Positions 36,227-45,452 of a stretch of DNA of 64,000 bases are shown here, piece by piece. A program made the translations under genes and the position numbers. Source of the stretch: Tardiphaga sp052076105 (GTDB taxonomy: Bacteria > Pseudomonadota > Alphaproteobacteria > Rhizobiales > Xanthobacteraceae); assembly GCF_052076105.1 (NCBI RefSeq), contig NZ_CP197245.1, positions 2,480,001 through 2,544,000 of the forward strand, read 5' to 3'. Numbering within the stretch: position 1 is the first letter of the stretch; every line of letters starts with the position of its first letter. A model generated the notes under the pieces. The model made no database searches and was not told the origin of the DNA. It was given only the letters and a program-made list of their open reading frames with translations.

Positions 36227-37672
36227 TCAGTTGATCAGCAGCAGCCAGGGCATCACGACCAGCAGCAAGCCGGCGAAATAGATCAGCCCGAAGATCAGGC
36301 CGAACTTCCAGAAGTCGGCCTTGCCGATATAACCGCTGCCAAAATACATCGGCGCCGGTCCGGTGGCATAGGGCGAGATCACGCCCATCAGGCCAAGCGA
36401 ATAGATGCAGAGCAATGTCAGGGTCGACATCGGGATTCCGGGAATGCTCGACCCCACAGCCAGCACGACAGGCAGCATCGCCGCGGCGTGCGCGGTAATG
36501 CTCGAGAAGAAATAATGGATCCAGAAGAAGATCGAGACCAGCAGGATCATCGCGATGGTTGGGCTGAATGTGGCAAGCGGTGTCGCCAGTCCGGCGGCAG
36601 CCCATTTGATGAAGCCGATCTCGTTGAGGCCGGATGACAGCGTCAGCAGCGACGTGAAGTAGAAAAACACTTCCCACGCTGCCTTCTCGGCGATGATGTC
36701 GGAAAACGTGACGACGCCGGTGACGAGCATCAGCGCGATCACAACGAACACCACCATGGTTGCATTGATGAAGTTCGAACCGACGCCAGGCAGCGAAATG
36801 TCGGGATTGGATCCGGTGATCCAGAGGAACATCGCAAGCACGACCAGCCCAGCCATGATCCATTCATTGCGCGACAACGCTCCCATGGATGCGAGTTCAC
36901 CCGCGCTCCACGCGACGATCTCCGGGCTGTTTTTCACCTCGGGTCGGCAAATTGCGTAGCTCAGGATTGGCAGAAGCAAAATGAGCGGCACGCCGAGCGG
37001 CGCGAAGCCGATGAACCACTGTGACCAGCCGACATCCACACTCACGATCTTCTTGGCGATGCTCAGTGCAGCCGCATTGGGCGCAAGCGCAGTGAGGAAC
37101 ATAGAGCTCGTCACCGCGGTCGCCGCGAATGCGGTCCACATCACGTAGGTTCCGATCCTGCCGGCTGTCGGACCCGGCTCCGATCCGTAGATCTTCGGGA
37201 TATTGCTGACAATCGGATAGACCGTGCCGCCGCTGCGCGCGGTGTTCGATGGCGTCGCCGGCGCGAGAACCAGATCGGACAACGCAACGGCATAACCCAG
37301 ACCCAGCGTGTTGCGTCCGAGGCTGCGAACCAGCAGCAACGCCAGACGCCTGCCGAGGCCGCTCTTGCGATAGCCGATCGAGAATACGAAGGCGCCGACG
37401 ATCAACCAGACCGTGCTCTCGGAGAAGCCGCTCAACATCCAGCGGAGCGACTTGTTAGGATCGTGTTCGACGTACCCCATCACGCCCGCAAAGGTCAGAC
37501 CGATCAGACCGACGGCGCCAACGGGCATGGATTCCAGGATCAGGCCGGTAATTACCGCGGCGAAGACGGCAAAATAATGCCACTGATTGGCGACAAGCCC
37601 CGCCGGGACCGGGAGGATGTACAGCACCAGCCAGACGGCCAAAGGTGCGATCTTCTTCCAGCCTAGTGACAC
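36227..37672 (-). CDS. DASS-family anion:sodium or dicarboxylate symporter
   Basis: Inner-membrane carrier of about 481 residues and about 11-12 helices, of the divalent anion:sodium symporter group (SLC13, CitT/2-oxoglutarate-malate type). The two Ser-Asn-Thr-type binding regions read APATPSNTARSGG and SSITAHAAAMLPVV, and YATGPAPMYFGSGYI is the conserved C-terminal segment. The protein could take up citrate, succinate, tartrate, malate or 2-oxoglutarate. It converges on the upp gene and is not clearly linked to either neighbour. Confidence 0.88.
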   Translation of the reverse strand: MSLGWKKIAPLAVWLVLYILPVPAGLVANQWHYFAVFAAVITGLILESMPVGAVGLIGLTFAGVMGYVEHDPNKSLRWMLSGFSESTVWLIVGAFVFSIGYRKSGLGRRLALLLVRSLGRNTLGLGYAVALSDLVLAPATPSNTARSGGTVYPIVSNIPKIYGSEPGPTAGRIGTYVMWTAFAATAVTSSMFLTALAPNAAALSIAKKIVSVDVGWSQWFIGFAPLGVPLILLLPILSYAICRPEVKNSPEIVAWSAGELASMGALSRNEWIMAGLVVLAMFLWITGSNPDISLPGVGSNFINATMVVFVVIALMLVTGVVTFSDIIAEKAAWEVFFYFTSLLTLSSGLNEIGFIKWAAAGLATPLATFSPTIAMILLVSIFFWIHYFFSSITAHAAAMLPVVLAVGSSIPGIPMSTLTLLCIYSLGLMGVISPYATGPAPMYFGSGYIGKADFWKFGLIFGLIYFAGLLLVVMPWLLLIN

Positions 37673-37788
37673 AGCCTATCCTCCCGCGAATTGATCTGCC
37701 GTGCCTGCGACACACGTCGCGCAAGGTAACACCAGTTTTTGCCTGCCGAGCAATCGGCCACGCGGGCTGCGCTGTATGTATCACCATG

Positions 37789-38655
37789 TTAAAGCGTGCT
37801 GTTCTCTCCCTTCGCATCCGCAACAAGCGTCGCGCCGGCGACATCGTCGATGTCCGCAAAGGCATAAACATCCATCCGCAACACGCTATGCGTCGCGCTG
37901 GCATGCAGCCGCGTCACGCGCGGAGTCGCCCCGGCGGCGCCGAGCGCCACATAGAGCGGCAGCAGATGTTCGTCGGTCGGATGGTTCTTTACGGCGTGGG
38001 GCGCCAGTCGGCGATAAGCGAGCAGCTCGTCCATGGCGTTACGCCGGAGCCCGTCATCAAACCAGTCGGCAAAGCCATTGACCCAATCGGGCGCAGGTTC
38101 GTTCACGCCCTGCCCGCGAAACGATGACAGATCATGCGTAAAGCTGCCGCTGCCGATCACCAGCACATTGCGTTCGCGCAAGGACGCCAGAGCGCGGCCG
38201 AGACGCAGATGATGCGCGGGGCCGAGATGGGTCTGGATCGACACCTGCAGCACCGGAATATCCGCCTGCGGATACATCAGCAGCAGCGGCACCCAGGCGC
38301 CGTGATCGAGGCCACGCTGTGGATCGATGGAACAGGACAGATCGGCTGCTTTCAGCAGGTCGGCAACTTCGCGGGCAACGCCGGGCGCGCCCGGCGCGTC
38401 GTAGTGCAGCTCATAGAGTTGACGCGGAAAGCCACGGAAATCGTGGATCGTCGTGTTGACGTCGACTGCACTGACTTCTGGAGCAAATGTCTCCCAATGC
38501 GCCGACGCCACCACGATCGCATCCGGTCGCGGCAATGACTGGCCGAGACCGGCGAGAAAGGTCCGCGCCGGCGCGTCGGTGAAAGGCAGCATCGGCGAGC
38601 CGTGCGACAGGAAGATGCTTGGAAGTTTCCTTGGAAGTCTCTCGGGTAATGTCAT
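37789..38655 (-). CDS. Class III extradiol dioxygenase, DODA/LigB type
   Basis: Non-heme iron (or zinc) enzyme of the 4,5-DOPA extradiol dioxygenase group, about 288 residues. The conserved His ligands lie in IFLSHGSPML, the Glu/His region SAHWET and the SGSFTHDL segment; GLDHGAWVPLLLMYP contains a further conserved His. Bacterial relatives (YgiD) open catechol-type rings such as DOPA, but substrates vary. GGAGG lies about nine bases before ATG 38655. It is 25 bases downstream of a DoxX gene, with a divergent LysR gene, so it looks like an inducible aromatic-ring operon. Confidence 0.87.
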   Translation of the reverse strand: MTLPERLPRKLPSIFLSHGSPMLPFTDAPARTFLAGLGQSLPRPDAIVVASAHWETFAPEVSAVDVNTTIHDFRGFPRQLYELHYDAPGAPGVAREVADLLKAADLSCSIDPQRGLDHGAWVPLLLMYPQADIPVLQVSIQTHLGPAHHLRLGRALASLRERNVLVIGSGSFTHDLSSFRGQGVNEPAPDWVNGFADWFDDGLRRNAMDELLAYRRLAPHAVKNHPTDEHLLPLYVALGAAGATPRVTRLHASATHSVLRMDVYAFADIDDVAGATLVADAKGENSTL

Positions 38656-38680
38656 GGCTCGCCTCCTCGCATGCTGCCGG

Positions 38681-39121
38681 TCAGGCCGACAGGGAGCCTT
38701 GCAGCGACGCGGATGTCGCCGAGCCACGCAGGTTGTCGAGCGCATAGGCACCGGCACCGATCAGTGCCTGGGCGCCAAGCGCAACGATCCAGAGCGCCAG
38801 ATATTCCCAACCTCCCTTCGGGTTGGTGAAGAAGAAGCCCGCCGGACCGTGCACGGTGACAATGGCTCCGAGCAGGATGGGGATTAGGACAACGGCGGCC
38901 ACACGGGTCCACAGGCCAAGGATCAGCGCGATGGCGCCGACCGTCTCCACAGCAATGGTGAGATAGGCCAGCTCGGGTGGCAGGCCGAGGCTGCCGAAGA
39001 ACTTGGCAGTGCCGGCGGGGGTGAAGACGAAGAATTTGAGCCCGGCATGGGCCAGAAATAGCGCGCCAAGGCCCAAGCGAAGCAATAGCGCTGCATAGGG
39101 TGCGGTTCGGGTATCGATCAT
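38681..39121 (-). CDS. DoxX family membrane protein
   Basis: A 146-residue, four-helix inner-membrane protein. Visible family features are the LLLRLGLGALFLAHAGLKFF opening and GLWTRVAAVVLIPILLGAI later on. The DoxX family has a role in redox-related or thiosulfate oxidation complexes in some archaea, but its bacterial function is unclear. ATG 39121 lies six bases after AGGAG; the in-frame ATG at 39127 is too close to that site. It is the first gene of a pair with the dioxygenase. Confidence 0.85.
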   Translation of the reverse strand: MIDTRTAPYAALLLRLGLGALFLAHAGLKFFVFTPAGTAKFFGSLGLPPELAYLTIAVETVGAIALILGLWTRVAAVVLIPILLGAIVTVHGPAGFFFTNPKGGWEYLALWIVALGAQALIGAGAYALDNLRGSATSASLQGSLSA

Positions 39122-39171
39122 GGTCATCTCCTGAATTGGCAATGAGGACAGGGTATTCCCTCTTTTATGGA

Positions 39172-39192
39172 CCGATAACCGCCATATATCGG
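39172..39192 (+). promoter_or_regulatory. LysR-type operator between doxX and the LysR gene
   Basis: CCGATA-N9-TATCGG is a perfect inverted repeat centred in the divergent promoter region. It contains the T-N11-A core (T39176 to A39188) that LysR-type regulators bind. The location, 36 bases before the regulator start, is typical for combined autorepression and activation of the divergent gene. Confidence 0.65.
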
Positions 39193-39227
39193 ATATCAAT
39201 TCACACCGATGGAGTGAGATAGCCCAT

Positions 39228-40139
39228 ATGCTGGATCGCCTGACGGGTATCGAAGTGTTTGCGCGGGTTGCCGCCACCGGCAGCTTCTCGGCCGCCGGCC
39301 GGGCACTGGGCCTGTCCCAGACCATGGTGACCAAACACATCGCGGCTCTGGAAGCGCGGCTCGGCGCAACGCTGGTCCATCGCAGCACGCGCAAGATAGC
39401 CCTTACCGAGGCCGGCCAGCGCTATCTTGAGGCCGGCGAGCGCATCCTGGCCGATATGGACGCCGCTGATGCCGCGATCACCGCCGACCGCATCGATCCG
39501 GTCGGATTGCTCCGGCTGAATGCGCCGGTGTCGTTCGGCACCGACTACATCGCACCGATACTTCCAGGCTTCGCCAAACTGTATCCGCACGTCACCGTTG
39601 ATCTCGCCTTGAACGATCGCCTGGTCGATCTCGTCGAGGAAGGTTGGGATCTCGCCGTGCGCATCGGCCAATTGGCGAACTCGCAATTGACCGCGCGTCG
39701 TCTGGCGCCATGCACCACCGTGGTCTGCGCCGCACCGTCCTACCTCGCTGCACACGGCACGCCGCACATCGTTGCCGACCTCGCGCAGCACAATTGCCTG
39801 GGCTACACGCTATCGCGCCCCGTCGGCGTCGAGCGCTGGTCGTTTGGCGCAAAAGGCGAGATTCACGTCGGCATCGCTGGCAACCTGCGCGCCAACAATG
39901 GCGACGCACTGCGCAAGGCTGCGATTGCTGGGCAAGGGATCATCTATCAGCCACGCTTCATCGTGGCTGACGCGCTGCGATCAGGCGAGCTGATTGCACT
40001 GACGCTGGACCAGCCGCCACTGCCCCTTGGCGGCATTTATGGCGTCTATCCACCGGGCCGTAATCCACCGGCCAAGGTGCGCGTCTTTCTGGATTTCCTG
40101 GTGACGGCCTTTGCCGATCCACCCTGGGAAATATCCTGA
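39228..40139 (+). CDS. LysR-type transcriptional regulator
   Basis: A 303-residue regulator with an N-terminal winged helix-turn-helix (LTGIEVFARVAATGSFSAAG, followed by LGLSQTMVTKHIAALEARLG) and a periplasmic-binding-protein-like effector domain. Transcribed divergently from the doxX/dioxygenase pair with a perfect palindrome between, so it most likely controls that operon in response to an aromatic effector. It ends 4 bases before the convergent ndh gene. Confidence 0.93.
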   Translation: MLDRLTGIEVFARVAATGSFSAAGRALGLSQTMVTKHIAALEARLGATLVHRSTRKIALTEAGQRYLEAGERILADMDAADAAITADRIDPVGLLRLNAPVSFGTDYIAPILPGFAKLYPHVTVDLALNDRLVDLVEEGWDLAVRIGQLANSQLTARRLAPCTTVVCAAPSYLAAHGTPHIVADLAQHNCLGYTLSRPVGVERWSFGAKGEIHVGIAGNLRANNGDALRKAAIAGQGIIYQPRFIVADALRSGELIALTLDQPPLPLGGIYGVYPPGRNPPAKVRVFLDFLVTAFADPPWEIS

Positions 40140-40143
40140 GGCT

Positions 40144-41499
40144 TCAGCGCGCCGAACTGACGCGCTTCTCCTCGCCGCCATGCGACGGCACGGATTGGCT
40201 GTCGACCACGGCACGCCCCTGCGTAATCAGCCGCGCGCCGCGCTGATCCAGCGTGTGGATCCACAGCCAGTTGATGGCAACCGCAAGACGATTGCGCAGC
40301 CCGATCAGGAAATAGATATGGGCAATGCCCCAGATCCACCACGCCAGCGCGCCGCGCAGCCTGACACGGCCGAAGTCGATCACGGCGAGCTTCTTGCCGA
40401 TCTGCGCGAGACTGCCGTCGTGTGAATAGCGAAACGGTGCGGGCGTCTCACCACGCAAGCGTTGCTTGATTACTGACGCCACATAGCGTCCCTCCTGCTT
40501 TGCTGCCGGAGCAATGCCAGGTACCGGCTTGCCGTCAGGGGCAGCAATGGTCACGGTGTCACCGACAGCGAATATCTCGGGATGACCCGGCACACTGAGA
40601 TCCGGATTGACCTGCAGACGTCCGGCGCGGTCGGCAGCCACATTCAGCCATTCGGCAGCCGGCGACGCGCGCACGCCTGCGGCCCAGATGATCGTCCTCG
40701 CACCGAGTGCCTTGTCGCCATAGACAACGCCGTCGATGTTGCAATCCGACACTGCATGCCCAAGCGCGACTTCGACGCCGAGTTTCTCCAGGGAGCGTTG
40801 CGCATAGGTCGACAGTTCTTCAGGAAACCCCGCAAGCACCCGCGACCCCGCCTCGATCAGTACCACGCGGGTCTCGCGCGTATCGATATTGCGGAAATCC
40901 TCTGGCAACGTCACGCGTGCCAGTTCGGCGATCGTGCCTGCGAGTTCGACGCCGGTCGGCCCGGCGCCGATAATCACGAAGGTCAGCAGCGCCGCGCGCT
41001 TCACAGCGTCGCTCTCGCGTTCGGCACGCTCGAAGGCTGTCAGGATACGGCGGCGGATGGTTGTCGCGTCTTCCAGCGTCTTCAGGCCGGGTGCGAACGG
41101 CTCCCATTCATCATGGCCGAAATAAGCGTGACCCGCACCCGTGGCGAGCACGAGTGTGTCGTAAGGCAGTGTCTGCCCGTCATCGAGTTGCACGCGGTGC
41201 GCAGCCGTATCGACACCGGTCACCGTACCAAGCAATGTCGTCACATCCTTGCGGCCGCGCAGCAGATAGCGGATCGGCCATGCGATCTCGGATGTCGCCA
41301 GCGATGCGGTCGCGACCTGATAGAGCAGCGGCTGAAACAGGTGATGATTGCGGCGATCGACAATGGTGATGCTGACATCGGCGCCGGTCAGCCGATACAC
41401 CGTCTCAAGGCCACCGAAGCCGGCGCCGACAACGACGACGCGATGAGGCGTTGTCGCTCTGATCGATGCCTTGCCGTCGATTGTCACGATATTCGTCAT
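40144..41499 (-). CDS. ndh: Type II NADH dehydrogenase-like FAD oxidoreductase
   Basis: Membrane-associated flavoprotein of 451 residues that oxidises NADH and reduces quinone without pumping protons. It has the FAD motif VVVGAGFGGLETVYRL near the N terminus, the NADH motif VIIGAGPTGVELAGTIAEL, the flavin Asp in FAVGDTVTI, and a C-terminal amphipathic or hydrophobic region (LAWWIWGIAHIYFLIG) that should bind the membrane. The longer frame upstream was rejected, since GGAG precedes ATG 41499 by 11 bases. Named NDH-2 by motif; close relatives with other electron acceptors cannot be ruled out. Confidence 0.9.
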   Translation of the reverse strand: MTNIVTIDGKASIRATTPHRVVVVGAGFGGLETVYRLTGADVSITIVDRRNHHLFQPLLYQVATASLATSEIAWPIRYLLRGRKDVTTLLGTVTGVDTAAHRVQLDDGQTLPYDTLVLATGAGHAYFGHDEWEPFAPGLKTLEDATTIRRRILTAFERAERESDAVKRAALLTFVIIGAGPTGVELAGTIAELARVTLPEDFRNIDTRETRVVLIEAGSRVLAGFPEELSTYAQRSLEKLGVEVALGHAVSDCNIDGVVYGDKALGARTIIWAAGVRASPAAEWLNVAADRAGRLQVNPDLSVPGHPEIFAVGDTVTIAAPDGKPVPGIAPAAKQEGRYVASVIKQRLRGETPAPFRYSHDGSLAQIGKKLAVIDFGRVRLRGALAWWIWGIAHIYFLIGLRNRLAVAINWLWIHTLDQRGARLITQGRAVVDSQSVPSHGGEEKRVSSAR

Positions 41500-41785
41500 G
41501 GTGAACAGGCTCCCCGCCTGCATCCTGATAGCTATGCCCGTCGCCCGAACAATCAAGCAACAATCGGGCGCGCCAGGCCGATTGTTGAGCGGTTCCAGAT
41601 CGATCAGCGCGCGTTGACGTCAGTGTGCCTGCGCGGCCAGAACCGATCCAATAAGTAAGCCAAATACCGCGCATAAGCGTTACTTGGTACGTGGTCCCGA
41701 TCCTCCGATGCCATCTCCATCCGCTCGGTGCCTGTTGAGCGCCGAGACCATCGCCCGTACGGCCTCGGCCTGCTATGCTCGCCGC

Positions 41786-42472
41786 ATGAGCTCACGCGAC
41801 TCCGCCTCGTCCGAGGTCACGCCCGAACTGCTGCTGCGCGCCTATGCCTGCGGCATCTTCCCGATGTCGGAGAGCGCCGACGATCCTGGCCTATTCTGGG
41901 TCGAGCCCGAGATGCGCGGCGTCATTCCGCTGGATGGTTTTCGCATCAGCTCGCGCCTCGCCCGCACCGTGCGCTCGGACGTATTCACGGTAACCGTCAA
42001 CACCGCCTTCAAGCGCGTGATGGCCGAATGTGCGGCGCCAAAGCCGGGCCGCGAGGACACCTGGATCAACACCCGCATTCGCGATCTCTATGGTGAGCTC
42101 CACGACATGGGCCACGCCCACAGCGTCGAAGTCTGGCAGGACGATGCGCTGGCCGGAGGGCTCTACGGCGTCTCGCTCGGCCGCGCCTTCTTCGGCGAGA
42201 GTATGTTTCACCATGCCCGCGATGCATCGAAAGTGGCGCTGGTGCATCTCGTCGCACGATTGATCGCCGGCGGCTTCAAGCTGCTCGACACGCAATATGT
42301 CACCGATCACCTGCTGTCATTTGGCGCGCAGGAAGTGCCGCGTGCACGCTATCGCAAGCTGCTCGACGCATCGCTCGACGGCATTGCGGAGTTCGACGGA
42401 CTGCCGATGGATTTCCCGCTCAGAGGCGCGACGGTGCTCGACATCATCGCGGGACGAAACGGCGCCTCTTGA
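41786..42472 (+). CDS. aat: Leucyl/phenylalanyl-tRNA:protein transferase
   Basis: Adds Leu or Phe from aminoacyl-tRNA to the N terminus of proteins with an Arg or Lys N terminus, tagging them for ClpS/ClpAP degradation. The family pattern is unbroken: LLRAYACGIFPMSE, WVEPEMRGVIPLDGFRISSRL, TWINTRIRDLYGELH, AGGLYGVSLGRAFFGESMF, and LLDTQYVTDHLLSFGA. The chosen ATG 41786 follows a non-conserved extension that is open back to 41684. It converges on the DUF2155 gene with a 15-base gap. Confidence 0.95.
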   Translation: MSSRDSASSEVTPELLLRAYACGIFPMSESADDPGLFWVEPEMRGVIPLDGFRISSRLARTVRSDVFTVTVNTAFKRVMAECAAPKPGREDTWINTRIRDLYGELHDMGHAHSVEVWQDDALAGGLYGVSLGRAFFGESMFHHARDASKVALVHLVARLIAGGFKLLDTQYVTDHLLSFGAQEVPRARYRKLLDASLDGIAEFDGLPMDFPLRGATVLDIIAGRNGAS

Positions 42473-42487
42473 GACGCGCCGTAGCGT

Positions 42488-43441
42488 TTACTGACGGAAC
42501 GCGGGGAAGCCCGGCGGCGGCTGCAACGGCTGCTGCTGGGCACGGGGTTGCTGCTTCGGCGGGGCACGCTTCTGGGCCGGCGGCGGCGCGCGTGGCGCTT
42601 CGGGCTGTGTCGTCGCAACCGTGGCTTCCGGCTGCTTACAATCGGTCAGCCAGATGTCGTAGATCGGATGCTCGACGCCGTGCAGGCCTGGGCTGGCCGC
42701 AAACATCCAGCCCGAAAAGATTCGCTTCACCTCGCCCTGCAGCGTGATTTCGTCGACCTCGACGAAGGCGTCGGTATTGGCCGCTTCGGTGGCCGGACGC
42801 GTGTAGCAGGCGTCGGTCTTCACCCGCAGCGCGCCGAACTGCACGGTCTCGCCAATATCGGCATCGAAATTGATGATGCGGCCAGTGATCTTGTCCAATC
42901 CCGAGAAGCTCGCCTTCTTGTTGACGATCTTCTGCGCCGGCGGCTCGGTCACCACCTCGTCGCCGGGCTGCAGCGTCGCAGGCGTCGGCGGCGCCACCTT
43001 CGGCGGCTGGCGGCCGTTCTGAGCTGCGCCAGGCGGCGCATTGGCCACACCGGGCTGTTGCTGCCCGGGCTGCGGCGCAGACGGGCTAGGCGACACGCCC
43101 AGAGGCGGCGGCAGATCGGACTGGCGCGAACCGGGCGCGTTCTGAGGAATCACCGTGGTGTTGCTGCCGGGCGGCGGCGCGAGCGGCTGCGACTGCACGG
43201 CGCCGGGCGGCGGTGCGCCCATGCCGGGACGGGTCGGCAACAGACGGCCCTGCGGCAGTTCCGGCACCTCTTCCTCGTCGTCCATGGGCGGCGCGGGTTG
43301 CTGGCCGCGCGGCACCGCTCCCGGCGGCCGTGGCGGCGTATCGCCGAACAGCGGACCGAACTGCGCCTGCACGGGTACAGGCGACAGCGAGGTGGCGGCC
43401 AGAAGGGCCGCAAATCCGGCAATGGTCAGGGTTCGCAACAT
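42488..43441 (-). CDS. DUF2155 exported protein with a long Pro/Gln-rich region
   Basis: About 317 residues. A signal peptide (LAATSLSPVPVQAQ) leads into 130 residues dominated by Pro, Gln and Gly, then the DUF2155 domain: FSGLDKITGRIINF, FGALRVKTDACYTRP, EVDEITLQGEVKRIFSGWMFAASPGLHGVEHPIYDIWLTDC. Two Cys (in DACY and LTDC) are conserved in the family and probably disulfide-bonded. A second Pro/Gln-rich tail ends the protein. In related genomes this gene sits between aat and the NDUFA12-like gene; here 7 kb separates it from the latter. Confidence 0.88.
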   Translation of the reverse strand: MLRTLTIAGFAALLAATSLSPVPVQAQFGPLFGDTPPRPPGAVPRGQQPAPPMDDEEEVPELPQGRLLPTRPGMGAPPPGAVQSQPLAPPPGSNTTVIPQNAPGSRQSDLPPPLGVSPSPSAPQPGQQQPGVANAPPGAAQNGRQPPKVAPPTPATLQPGDEVVTEPPAQKIVNKKASFSGLDKITGRIINFDADIGETVQFGALRVKTDACYTRPATEAANTDAFVEVDEITLQGEVKRIFSGWMFAASPGLHGVEHPIYDIWLTDCKQPEATVATTQPEAPRAPPPAQKRAPPKQQPRAQQQPLQPPPGFPAFRQ

Positions 43442-43665
43442 GCGGCGCGGCTCAATCGAGAATCAGGCTCGCGACATTGTATTTGAATGGCCGCGTAATC
43501 GCCTCCGGTTAACACGTGGAATGCGGCGGCGAAAGGGCACCCTGCTCTCCATACCGCCGGCTGGTCAGGTCATTCTCCCCATGAAATAGTCCACATCAGG
43601 CAGGCGCTTGATGCGCGACCGGCCATCAATCCGGAACAAACCGGAGCATGGGGAGAGCGTTCAAT

Positions 43666-44445
43666 ATGACTGACGGAATCCGTCTGGACGGCCGAATTGC
43701 CGTCGTCACCGGCGCGGCCGGGGTAATTGGCACCGAGACCATAAAACTACTGGCCGCGCGCGGCGCCAGGATCGTCGCGGTGGATCGCGACACCGGTGCC
43801 CTGCAGCGCGCGGTCGCTGAACTCCCCGCCTCCGCCGAAGCGCTGGCGCTCACTGCCGACGTCACCAGCGAGGAAGACGTCATCGGCTATGTCGCCGCCA
43901 CGGTGAAACGCTTCGGCACCATCGATATCTTCTACAACAATGCAGGCATCGAAGGGACCATCGCGCCCATTGTAAAAGCATCGCTCGCCGACTTCCGCCG
44001 GGTGCTCGACGTGAATGTGGTCGGCGTCTTTCTCGGGATGAAACATGTCCTGCCGGTGATGCTGAAGGCCAACAAGGGGTCAATCATCAACACGGCCTCC
44101 ATCGCGGGCGTCATCGGCTCGGCAGAGATCGCGGTCTACAGCGCCAGCAAGCATGCCGTCATCGGCCTCACCAAGAGCGCGGCACAGGAATGCACGGGCA
44201 CCAATGTGCGCGTGAACTGCGTCTGTCCCGGCCTGATCGACAGTCGGATGTTGAGTGCGATCGTAGACGCACGCGTCGGCCGCGGGGCGCCTGCTCCCGT
44301 AGACAAGGTTGTCGATCGCGTGCCCCAACGCCGGCTCGGTCTCGCCCGGGAAGTCGCACCGATCGTCGCCTTCCTCGCCTCGGACGATGCGAGCTACGTG
44401 ACCGGCTCCGCTTACACCGTCGATGGCGGCCGCACCTCCGCTTAA
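43666..44445 (+). CDS. Short-chain dehydrogenase/reductase
   Basis: NAD(P)-dependent oxidoreductase of the classical SDR type, 259 residues. The cofactor motif is TGAAGVIG, the structural NNAG motif is IFYNNAGIEG and the catalytic Ser/Tyr/Lys are in NTASIAG and VYSASKHAVI. ATG 43666 is used because GGGGAGAG lies upstream. It is 27 bases ahead of an esterase gene and starts a three-gene run. The catalytic triad is complete; substrate unknown. Confidence 0.92.
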   Translation: MTDGIRLDGRIAVVTGAAGVIGTETIKLLAARGARIVAVDRDTGALQRAVAELPASAEALALTADVTSEEDVIGYVAATVKRFGTIDIFYNNAGIEGTIAPIVKASLADFRRVLDVNVVGVFLGMKHVLPVMLKANKGSIINTASIAGVIGSAEIAVYSASKHAVIGLTKSAAQECTGTNVRVNCVCPGLIDSRMLSAIVDARVGRGAPAPVDKVVDRVPQRRLGLAREVAPIVAFLASDDASYVTGSAYTVDGGRTSA

Positions 44446-44472
44446 ACATCAAGAAAACCAAGAGCAGATCAC

Positions 44473-45420
44473 ATGCCCGTCGTTCTCGATCCCGATGCCG
44501 CCGCCGTTCTCAATGTCTTCCGCGATGCCGGCCGTCCGCCCTATGAGACCATCTCGCCCCAGGAAGCGCGTGAGTGGTATTTGAAAGCGCGCCCGGTCGC
44601 CAATCCCGAACCGCCGGAACTGGCGTCGGTGACATCCATGACGGTCCCCGGCCCGGCTGGCGCCATTCCCGTGCGCCTCTACACACCGAAGACCCTGCGG
44701 AAAAAGGACGGCATGTCGCCTTGCCTGGTGTTCTTCCACGGCGGCGGCTGGGTGATCGGCGATCTCGACAGCCACGATGTGGTCTGCCGCATCCTCGCGC
44801 ATGAAGGCGAGACGATCGTGATCTCGGTCGACTACCGCCTCGCGCCGGAAAACAAGTTTCCGGCCGCCATCGACGACGCCATCGCTGCGACGCGCTGGAT
44901 CGCGGACAATGCCGCTCAGCTGAATGTGGATGCAAAGCAAATCAGCGTTGGCGGCGACAGCGCTGGCGGCAACCTCGCAGCCATTGTGGCCATCGACGCG
45001 CGCGACAATCACGGGCCGAAACTCGCCGGCCAGTTGCTGATCTATCCCGCCACCGATTTTCGCATGAACCATCCCTCGCACAGCGAGCCCGAAACGAGCT
45101 GTCTGTTGACACACAACGTCATCCGCTGGTTCGCCGACCACTATCTCACCAGCAAGGCCGACGTGGACAACTGGCGCGCTTCGCCTGCCCGCGTGGAGAA
45201 CCTGAAGGGCCTGCCGGCGGCCTATGTCATGACCGCCGGCGCCGATCCGCTCCGTGATGAAGGCGACGAATATGCCAGACGCCTGTCAGAGGCCGGCGTG
45301 GCCGTGGCCTACAAAACCTATCCCGGGCAATTCCACGGCTTCATCACCATGGGCAAGATCCTGCCAAAGGCGAACACCGAGCTGCGTGAGATGGGGGAAT
45401 GGCTGAAAGGGTTGGGCTAG
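44473..45420 (+). CDS. Alpha/beta hydrolase, hormone-sensitive-lipase-type esterase
   Basis: A 315-residue esterase of the HSL family. The oxyanion motif is FFHGGGWVIGD and the nucleophile elbow GGDSAGGN; the catalytic Asp and His are in AGADPLRDEGDEYA and GQFHGFIT. No signal peptide is visible, so it acts in the cytosol. Small-acid or aryl ester substrates are usual for this family. It sits between the SDR and GFA genes in the same direction; a link to quinate esters is only a hypothesis from the neighbouring aroQ2. Confidence 0.92.
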   Translation: MPVVLDPDAAAVLNVFRDAGRPPYETISPQEAREWYLKARPVANPEPPELASVTSMTVPGPAGAIPVRLYTPKTLRKKDGMSPCLVFFHGGGWVIGDLDSHDVVCRILAHEGETIVISVDYRLAPENKFPAAIDDAIAATRWIADNAAQLNVDAKQISVGGDSAGGNLAAIVAIDARDNHGPKLAGQLLIYPATDFRMNHPSHSEPETSCLLTHNVIRWFADHYLTSKADVDNWRASPARVENLKGLPAAYVMTAGADPLRDEGDEYARRLSEAGVAVAYKTYPGQFHGFITMGKILPKANTELREMGEWLKGLG

Positions 45421-45452
45421 CGCGCGGGCGGCGCGCCCCGGGAGCAATCGCG

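Noticed and set aside
41604..41720. 36-to-38-codon minus-strand frame upstream of ndh
   Set aside because: Its C-terminal half looks partly coding, but there is no ribosome-binding site and it overlaps the aat promoter region.
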